Assembly (NCBI RefSeq): GCF_000802205.1
Contig: NZ_CP012850.1
Location: 2,418,001-2,482,000 of the forward strand
Direction: 5' to 3'
Length of the DNA: 64,000 nt
DNA from: Candidatus Nitrosocosmicus oleophilus
GTDB lineage: Archaea; Thermoproteota; Nitrososphaeria; Nitrososphaerales; Nitrososphaeraceae
In this document: positions 57,532 to 64,000 of the stretch, piece by piece
How the letters are laid out: each line of letters begins with the position of its first letter
Numbering within the stretch: the first letter of the stretch is position 1
The notes under the pieces: model-generated
What the model was told of the DNA's origin: nothing
Seen by the model: the letters and a program-made list of their open reading frames with translations, nothing else
Databases searched by the model: none
Made by a program: the position numbers and the translations under genes

Positions 57532-58188
57532 ATGGTTATAATAACAACCACATTATTTACTACAATGACAAGCACGAATTCAAACAGAGTAAAAAATAAG
57601 GTGATACTATCCGCGATTCTTATAACTGCAGTTGTTGTCACAGGAGTTTTTTTGGCAAGTCCAGTAATATCTTTTGTTACTGCAATTCAGTCGTCAAATA
57701 CGACCATAAAAGAGAGTGGAATATTTAAAGATCAATCGCCAAAGATAAATGGGTCAATAAATATCTTTGAAAAAGCACATGCAGCCATTGAAAAAAATCT
57801 AAAAACAACTTTTGTACAAGCAGCAGACATAGCCTCAAGAGAATTAAACAATGACACGATTTTAGTAGCGGGTCATTTAGGGATAGACCAAGGATATTTA
57901 GTATACAAATTCTTCACAATAAATCCAACCACCCAAACAGGAATTTTGACTATCGTTGATCCGGGGAATGGTGCCGTCCTATATAAATCTGAGAGTCTAC
58001 AGCTGCTGAATTTCCTTCACATTCTAAGCGATCAAGGCATGGGACATGGAATTTATGGATTTTCAGGCGAACATGGAAATAGCCAAGGACAGGGACAGGG
58101 ACATGAAACACTCGGATTTGGACACTGGAAGAGCCCGTGGGGATTCCATGATCACGATGGTAGATTCGGTGACGGACCATGGCATTAA
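57532..58188 (+). CDS. Membrane-anchored PepSY-like protein with His/Gly-rich tail
   Basis: The 218-aa protein has an N-terminal membrane helix (VILSAILITAVVVTGVFLASPVISF). A PepSY-like domain follows (TTFVQAADIASRELN, LGIDQGYLVYKFFTIN, LTIVDPGNGAVLYKSESL). The His/Gly-rich tail (MGHGIYGFSGEHGNSQGQG, HDHDGRFGDGPWH) could bind metal. ATG 57565 is an alternative start. PepSY domains are thought to inhibit proteases or bind small ligands outside the cell. Confidence 0.7.
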   Translation: MVIITTTLFTTMTSTNSNRVKNKVILSAILITAVVVTGVFLASPVISFVTAIQSSNTTIKESGIFKDQSPKINGSINIFEKAHAAIEKNLKTTFVQAADIASRELNNDTILVAGHLGIDQGYLVYKFFTINPTTQTGILTIVDPGNGAVLYKSESLQLLNFLHILSDQGMGHGIYGFSGEHGNSQGQGQGHETLGFGHWKSPWGFHDHDGRFGDGPWH

Positions 58189-58950
58189 TCACCAAAAAAA
58201 ATGCAATGGTTACTGTAGTTAAGGGCTTTGACCACCATCCTGATGAAGATTGACCTGAATACACAAAATAGGCAAATACAAAAATTGAGAAATCAAATAG
58301 TAAAAGTCAAATTCTAATAATTCAAATACTGAATCGAATCTCTCATTCTTTATTTTAGTATCATTTTTTAGATAATTTAGAAATCAACATCATCAAGGTA
58401 TCATGGTCTATGTTGACTCAATTAGCTTGAATGAATGATCTGCTTTTCCCTGCATCCTAGTAAGCATAGATCAGTTTTCTATATATTTTCATATTTTCTA
58501 TTCAGGAAAAGATATACTGTATAGCAATCCTCTCCATTACGTCAGATGGTTTTGATGGCTGAAAATCTTATCCTTAAAGAATTATCCTTTTTATTTTACC
58601 TTGCCGTTTTTGGCATCGCTATGCCCATGCACTACAAAACAGGATGAACACGATCCGATCAAACCAGTCATAACCTCAAATATTCTCCCTCTTTTTTTGC
58701 AAGAGAATTCCAACCCCATCAACTTCATATCACGCTATTCATGTAGACGTATGTAACAAAATTAAAGGCCATGTCTTAAAAATAAATATTACTTTTCCGT
58801 CATTCATTTATCGTACTTACATCTTACCATTATCATGCGAAGAGAAAGCATACTATCAAAAATCATTCAAAGGTGGGATAGAGGACCGAAAACGAAAAGA
58901 AAGGAACAATCTTTGATTTTTACCTATGTAAAAGGAGGTTCGGGATAAAA
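58189..58950. other. Long leader region before methyltransferase gene
   Basis: About 760 bp without a gene. The end carries a strong ribosome binding site (listed separately). Confidence 0.45.
58931..58938 (+). promoter_or_regulatory. Strong Shine-Dalgarno sequence
   Basis: The sequence aaaggagg (with a following tt) lies 12 nt before the ATG at 58951. Most genes in this window lack any SD and appear leaderless, so this one stands out and fixes the start. Confidence 0.75.
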
Positions 58951-60009
58951 ATGGTAGTAGATGAAACAAAGTTACATGAATTTATTGGAAAAGTTGTTAA
59001 TGAATGGGGCGCTGCAGAAGGCGCATTAATCACTTTTATCGGCGATAGACTTGGGTTATTCAAGGCCATGATTGGAACAGATGGGGTGACATCAGACGAA
59101 TTAGCAAAAAAGACTGGAACACATCCACGAATAATAAAAGAATGGCTTGCTGCTCAAGCTGCCGGAGGCTATGTTATCTACGATCATATCAAAGACACTT
59201 ATACCCTTCCTGAAGAACATGCTATGGCCCTCACTGATGAAAATAGTCCAGCATACATAGCAGGTTTTTACCAATCATTAGTTAGCCTTTTCAAAGACGA
59301 GGAAAAAATTATTGAGACCTTTAAAACTGGAAAAGGCCTTGGTTGGGGAGATCATCATCATTATTTGTATGAAGGTACAGAGCGGTTCTTCAAACCAAAC
59401 TATGTAGCAAACCTCACAAGGAATTGGATTCCAGCATTAGATTCCATCGAACATAAGCTTAAGAATGGAGGAGCTAAAGTAGCAGATGTTGGCTGTGGGC
59501 ATGGTGCCTCAACAATTCTAATGGCAAAAGCATATCCAAATTCACAATTTATAGGATTTGACTCGCACAAACCCTCTATTGAAAGGGCCAGAGAGCAAGC
59601 TGAAAAGGAGAATCTACAAAATCTAACGTTTGAAGTAGCACGGTCTACAGATTATCCAGGAGATGATTATGATCTGGTAGCTTTCTTTGATTGCTTCCAC
59701 GATATGGGTGATCCAAGCGGAGCTGCAAGACATGTTCTACAAACATTAAGGAAAAAAAAAGGGATATGGATGCTCGTAGAACCTTTTGCAAATGATAAAC
59801 TTGAAGATAATTTGAATCCGCTTGGAAGGGTCTTCTATTCGGTATCATCTATTGTTTGTGTTCCTGCTTCGTTAAGTGAGAATGGACCAGCCTTGGGTGC
59901 ACAAGCAGGTGAAAAGAGAATATCAGAAATAATAAAATCGGCAGGGTTTTCAAAATTCCGTCGGGCAACCCAAACACCATTTAATTTGGTCTTTGAAGCA
60001 AAACCTTGA
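58951..60009 (+). CDS. SAM-dependent methyltransferase with winged-helix N-terminus (Rv2258c-like)
   Basis: The 352-aa protein has an N-terminal winged-helix dimerisation domain (LGLFKAMIGTDGVTSDELAKKTG; RIIKEWLAAQAAGGYV). The class I Rossmann fold follows, with motif I VADVGCGHGASTILMAK, acidic IGFDSHKPSIERAREQAEKE, and DLVAFFDCFHDMGDP; ILVEPF-type motif III reads WMLVEPFANDKLEDN. This architecture is shared with bacterial Rv2258c-like and O-methyltransferase-like enzymes. Full length; substrate unknown. The strong SD suggests acquisition from bacteria or tight translational control. Confidence 0.85.
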   Translation: MVVDETKLHEFIGKVVNEWGAAEGALITFIGDRLGLFKAMIGTDGVTSDELAKKTGTHPRIIKEWLAAQAAGGYVIYDHIKDTYTLPEEHAMALTDENSPAYIAGFYQSLVSLFKDEEKIIETFKTGKGLGWGDHHHYLYEGTERFFKPNYVANLTRNWIPALDSIEHKLKNGGAKVADVGCGHGASTILMAKAYPNSQFIGFDSHKPSIERAREQAEKENLQNLTFEVARSTDYPGDDYDLVAFFDCFHDMGDPSGAARHVLQTLRKKKGIWMLVEPFANDKLEDNLNPLGRVFYSVSSIVCVPASLSENGPALGAQAGEKRISEIIKSAGFSKFRRATQTPFNLVFEAKP

Positions 60010-60394
60010 CCGGTCATTTAACTATATCAATGTAGGATCGACAAACCATTTTCTTCTATTTTTTTGTCAATAGATTTTTGTTACCTATTGAGAGTAGAAC
60101 CTATAGACATAAAAATTAGGAACATTTTACAAATTATCTAACTGAGATGGGTTGGTGCTCATTACAATCTCTTATGAAGACCGCTTGTCGCATTGTTATT
60201 GAAATTATTCAAAGAATGACCACAGTTTATAGTCAGTTCCGAAATTCACATTCTCGTAGATCTGTCAGACTCCGCGTTATATTGGTTACTCGGATTATGG
60301 AGAAATATTTTCTATCGGACAGTATTTAAAAAAATGTTGCCGTTCTAGGGTCTATTGTTTAAAGATCACCGGATAGGTCCATTATTTGCTAACT
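60010..60394. other. Gene-free stretch
   Basis: A 60-codon frame (60147-60329) has basic, low-confidence content and no promoter. Nothing else seen. Confidence 0.4.
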
Positions 60395-61063
60395 TTAATA
60401 AGGTCCAAATGTTGTGCCATTGTCACTACTCACTCTAACCACAGGATCATTGCTTGTTTGGTTTCGTTCCCACCACGTAATTATTACATTATTGCCACTT
60501 GCGGCTATCTCAGCATTAACAGAATCTGCATTTGTAGTATTGCTTAAATTAATCTTGTCTGAAAATGTTACTCCAGTGTCATTTGAATATCTAAACAATA
60601 CTTCTGAGCTGTTGTTTAGTATATTCTGATCATTAAACCACACAATATATACATTCTTACCTGAAACAGCAATTGGTGCTTTTTTATCAATTTCAATTTG
60701 TGCATCTAATTCTTCATCATTATCATTATTATTAATATTCGAATTATCATCTACTTGGAATACGTCCCTAAATTGCTCATCTTTTTCCTGTATTGCAGCT
60801 TCATTGTCATTGTCATTTTCATTTTCTTGTTGCTGAGAGTTAAATTGCGATTGTCGTTCAGGTTGAATGGTAGTAGACCCAGATGCTTCTGGTGACTGCT
60901 GAGAGTCTCTTTCGGGTTGAACGGTGGGCTCATTGGATATCTCTTTTGTTTGCTTTTGTAAGCCTTTGGTTGCGTACAAATCGAGTACCATATTCGTTGT
61001 TGAGCTACCAATTACTACCAGCAATACAAGTCCGACAAGGATGAAAGCTAAAACCTGACTCAT
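60395..61063 (-). CDS. Membrane-anchored protein with short Asp-box domain
   Basis: The protein has an N-terminal anchor (LAFILVGLVLLVVIGSS). A long Gln/Asn/Glu-rich disordered linker with near-repeats (TVQPERDSQQS, TIQPERQSQFN) leads to about 100 residues with Asp-box strands (VYIVWFND, SNDTGVTFSDKINLSN, VSSDNGTTFGPY). This is like a piece of the large propeller protein at 54-56 kb. It has too few blades for a full propeller, so it may oligomerise or be truncated. The preferred ATG is 61063; the frame opens at 61105. Confidence 0.6.
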   Translation of the reverse strand: MSQVLAFILVGLVLLVVIGSSTTNMVLDLYATKGLQKQTKEISNEPTVQPERDSQQSPEASGSTTIQPERQSQFNSQQQENENDNDNEAAIQEKDEQFRDVFQVDDNSNINNNDNDEELDAQIEIDKKAPIAVSGKNVYIVWFNDQNILNNSSEVLFRYSNDTGVTFSDKINLSNTTNADSVNAEIAASGNNVIITWWERNQTSNDPVVRVSSDNGTTFGPY

Positions 61064-61334
61064 AGTCGGTTCAAATGAATTGCAATATTTAAACATGTAT
61101 TTCATTAGGAGATGTTAATTCAATTTCGTTAAAGTTAAGTTTGCAGAATGATTCAAATTTCATAATTAAATCTTGTTTTTCAAAATCATTAAGTTACAAA
61201 AACAGCAATCATTGTTCAGTGTAATTTTGACTACTGATGAGATAAATTCATCAAATCGTGAATCTCATGGAGTGTATAATCATTTCCGTCACGACTAGGA
61301 ATTTTCAATATTCTAATAAAGTATACTGGTCAAG

Positions 61335-62559
61335 TTATTTATGATAAAGAAGGAATGGAATTACAAGATTTATCATTTCTTGTGATGAAAAATCATCATA
61401 ATTACAACCACAAAGTATCACTAATCCAATCTGCTTGCCAGGATTAAATCCTATAATACTTGTGTAACCGTCTATCGAGCCAGTATGCCAAATAACTACT
61501 TTTCCAAAATCCGTTGTTACTGTCCAGCCTAAACCTATGTAGTCCTTTAGTGATTTATTTTCAGAAGATTGGCCAAATGAATTTCTTATCAAATGGGTTT
61601 CCTGAATGGAATCATTAACTTTAGTTTGTATTAATCCGAGATTTGCTGACAAATATTTCAGTAAATCATTGGCTGTAGAATACATTGCGCCGGCTGAGTG
61701 AATTGTCTCTGGAATAAACTCCAAATTAACCTCTTTTCCGGCTATATGACCTTGTGCAAATCTAGATTTGATATCCTCAGGAATCGATATTTCTGAAGCA
61801 TTTATGCGCATGCCAGTGCTGTCCATCCCGAGAACGTTCAGGATTCTGTCCTTTACAAGTTGGTCAAACGAAACGCCGGCCCCTTGAGACAATACATGGC
61901 CTAATAGACCCATCCCTATGTCCGAGTAGCTTGCTTTGGTTCCTGGCTGTGTTGATAACGTCGAATTTGACACAAAGTCATAGACTTGCTGAGGAGTGTA
62001 ACTATGGTTTCTGACAGCCAATTGGAAAATCGGGCATGCCCGATGTATGTGTTGCAAGATCCTCCAGTGTTATCTTGTGACCATTAAACGATGGGACTGT
62101 CACCCTGTCAGCCGGAAGATATTTTTCAACAGGATCGTCTAGCTTGACCAATCCCTGATTTACCATATCTGCCAAAATGATAGCCACAGATGTTTTTGAT
62201 ATGGATGCTATATCAAATACAGTATTTCCATCAACTGTTGATGGGTTGAAATTTGATATGTTACCATATCCGGAAACTTGTGTTCCATTTGGAGTTACAA
62301 CACCAACAATAATTGGTACTGAAATATTAGAAGTATCTCCAGATAAGCTGTGATCAAATACTATTTCTTTAAACTGTTCCAAAAGTGCATTTGATACGTC
62401 ATTTCTTTGAGAATATTGAGAATTATTCGATAGTACGTCTTGCCCATGCTGACTATACGCCAACTGGAAATGATTTTGAAAAACATATGAGAAAATAAGA
62501 AATGATATGAAGACCATAGCCATCATGAATGAATATACAAATAGTTTTCTGTAAGGCAA
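61335..62559 (-). pseudogene. Serine beta-lactamase/penicillin-binding-like protein, split by a frameshift
   Basis: The first frame (62559 to 62002) has a signal or anchor helix and the class C/esterase motif FDIASISKTS (SxxK at Ser119), ending THTSGMPDFPIGCQKP then a stop. The second frame (to 61335) continues SYTPQQVYDF, YSDIGMGLLGHVL (YxN-like) and IWHTGSIDGYTS (KTG-like HTG). Removing one base near 62003 joins KP to SYTP and restores a full 400-residue protein. The family hydrolyses peptide or ester bonds outside the cell. Either the gene is a fresh pseudogene or the base is a sequencing error. Confidence 0.8.
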
Positions 62560-63684
62560 ATATATTTACCATTTCCTTGGATACATATAAAAATTCATAA
62601 TCTCGTAATTTCTTATGAACCTTCTTCATATAGAGAAATTATGGATTTGTCTAAATGCATTGGGACCTCGCTATCGCAAGTACCTATTGCTTTGCGGCAA
62701 AGTCATCTAGAAACAAGAATATTTAGACATAAGATATATAGTAAAAATATACCATTTTCGATCATCAATTGACACCTATTCCCTATTTTTCCTTTAGAAG
62801 TATTATAGTGGGATCTATCTCACTAAATTTTTCGGCCATGTCGTTAATCAAGACGTATACTGATGAACCGTTATCTGTATCCAACAATGTAGATCTGATT
62901 ACTCATGGTTTATTGAAAAATAGACTATATCAAAATTGATGAAATAGGACAATAGTAACCTTTGGATCCATATGAGTGAATACTTAAGAAAGATACTAAT
63001 CCTTTGACAATGGAGCAGGTTCAATATTGTATCAGACCTTCATAGACCAAGGCTATGGATTATTAAAGCATTGACAAGAACATGATCATTTTTAGATTGA
63101 AACCCACACCTGAATTGCATAGATTAGAATCCAACTCTTGTTGCCTTCAGAAAAATAATCAATTTCAAGAATAATTTCATCTTTAACAAGACTGTCTTTA
63201 ACATCATAAGATAATGACTAATAGAAATACTAAAGGCGCTAGTATCAGTTTTTTCTTTCCATCTGGTTAATACAAACACAGGTAGAAAGTTAATTCCCTC
63301 ATCATTTTTGAATGTCCAGATCATACCTCGAAGGTCTGAATGACTTTCTAACAACAAATAGTTTAAAACCAGTTCGGAAATAAAAGGGATTTCTGAGGAT
63401 TAATGTAATTGAAGATTTTAATCAGACGGTTAAGTAGGAGACAATATCTTACTTAGTGCGGATCTAATCAAAGCAATTGCACAATGTAACTGATTAGATC
63501 CAAACTAGTAACTCAAATTTGGTTATAATCAGATATTAGAGTGAATTTAGTATATAATCTGATTGTTGAAAAGTGGAGTACAATATATGTAAGAAAGTTT
63601 CTTTCTCTTTAGTAATAATCCTGTTAAGGGGAACAGATTAATTATCTAAATAAGTTATTCTCCTAACATTATCTATATTTCTTT
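62560..63684. other. Gene-free stretch
   Basis: About 1.1 kb. A small palindrome ctttgcggcaaag (62690-62702) is the only structure seen. A 77-codon frame at 63124-63357 lacks coding character. Confidence 0.4.
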
Positions 63685-64000
63685 TTATTTTGGTCTTTCT
63701 GAACAATTAAAATTGGGAACAAACTTATCAAAGTTAGGCATGTTAGTATATTCTTCTTTTATTCTAGAGGCATTCGATAGAAAATTATCTCTAATGAGGT
63801 CTAACTGATGCATCATTGATTTCTTTGATTCCTCATTCAGAGCTAAAAAATGTGATTCCACTTTTTCAATATTGCTTACTATCTCGCTATTACCAAACAT
63901 GTTAGAATAGTTTTTCATTATAGATGCATTTGTTTCGATCATTTGTTTCTGCTGAAGGTATGCATTTTCAATTATATTTTTAAATTGAGTATAATTTAGT
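63685..64000 (-). CDS. Partial helical protein, cut by window edge
   Basis: The minus-strand frame is open from the right edge of the window to a stop at 63685, so the 5' end is missing. An internal ATG lies at 63942. The visible 104 residues are helical and charged (VESHFLALNEESKKSMMHQL), ending in a Cys-containing tail (FVPNFNCSERPK). No family recognised. Confidence 0.5.
   Translation of the reverse strand, partial: LNYTQFKNIIENAYLQQKQMIETNASIMKNYSNMFGNSEIVSNIEKVESHFLALNEESKKSMMHQLDLIRDNFLSNASRIKEEYTNMPNFDKFVPNFNCSERPK

Noticed and set aside
60147-60329. 60-aa basic frame
   Set aside because: No similarity pattern or promoter; flanked by non-coding DNA.
63124-63357. 77-aa frame on the minus strand
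   Set aside because: Irregular composition and no promoter; likely chance.

Overview
The window is archaeal and most likely comes from an ammonia-oxidising soil archaeon of the Nitrososphaerales, close to Candidatus Nitrosocosmicus. The evidence is low G+C DNA, archaeal-type AlaRS, PurP, archaeal UMP kinase, an aspS-gatCAB cluster, a tRNA gene without encoded CCA, many TTG starts, TATA boxes about 25 nt upstream of start codons (leaderless transcripts), and many secreted CHRD, YVTN and Asp-box proteins. No amo, nir or rRNA gene is present, so the genus is an inference.

Positions 1-27,000 are mostly a conserved core. A giant duplicated surface protein with a 9-bp coding microsatellite comes first (450-5108). 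A UbiA-like/UbiE-like pair, an HD phosphohydrolase and a TIGR00300 (LOR/SDH) enzyme follow. Then come the Asp/Asn-tRNA cluster aspS-gatC-gatA-gatB (minus strand), thioredoxin, alaS, purP, tatA, pyrH, a SAMHD1-like HD protein, a eukaryote-like thymidylate kinase, a degenerate KaiC-like protein and a class V aminotransferase.

Positions 27,148-48,332 are an integrated element of about 21 kb inserted in the 3' end of a tRNA-Ser(GCU) gene. A 21-bp direct repeat marks attL and attR, and a third, partial att-like copy lies at 44.2 kb. The left part is a plasmid/virus-like module: tyrosine integrase, divergent winged-helix and ribbon-helix-helix regulators, zinc-finger protein, primase-D5 helicase, and an iteron-like patch. 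It also carries a 973-aa OLD-like ATPase with a TOPRIM-like region and a beta-propeller-like tail. The centre is the most unusual part: a putative RiPP locus with an FxsB-type SPASM radical SAM enzyme preceded by a 59-aa peptide ORF, a divergent cobalamin-type radical SAM enzyme of the RiPP-maturation-1 family (CX7CX2C), and a cytoplasmic trypsin-like protease. The right part holds secreted, CHRD and membrane proteins and an HTH regulator; a broken relative of that regulator lies at 36 kb.

Positions 48,333-64,000 are sparse. They contain secreted or membrane proteins (YVTN propeller, two Asp-box proteins, PepSY-like), decayed transposase-like and other remnants, a methyltransferase with an unusually strong Shine-Dalgarno sequence, a serine beta-lactamase-like gene split by an apparent 1-nt insertion, and a gene cut by the window edge.
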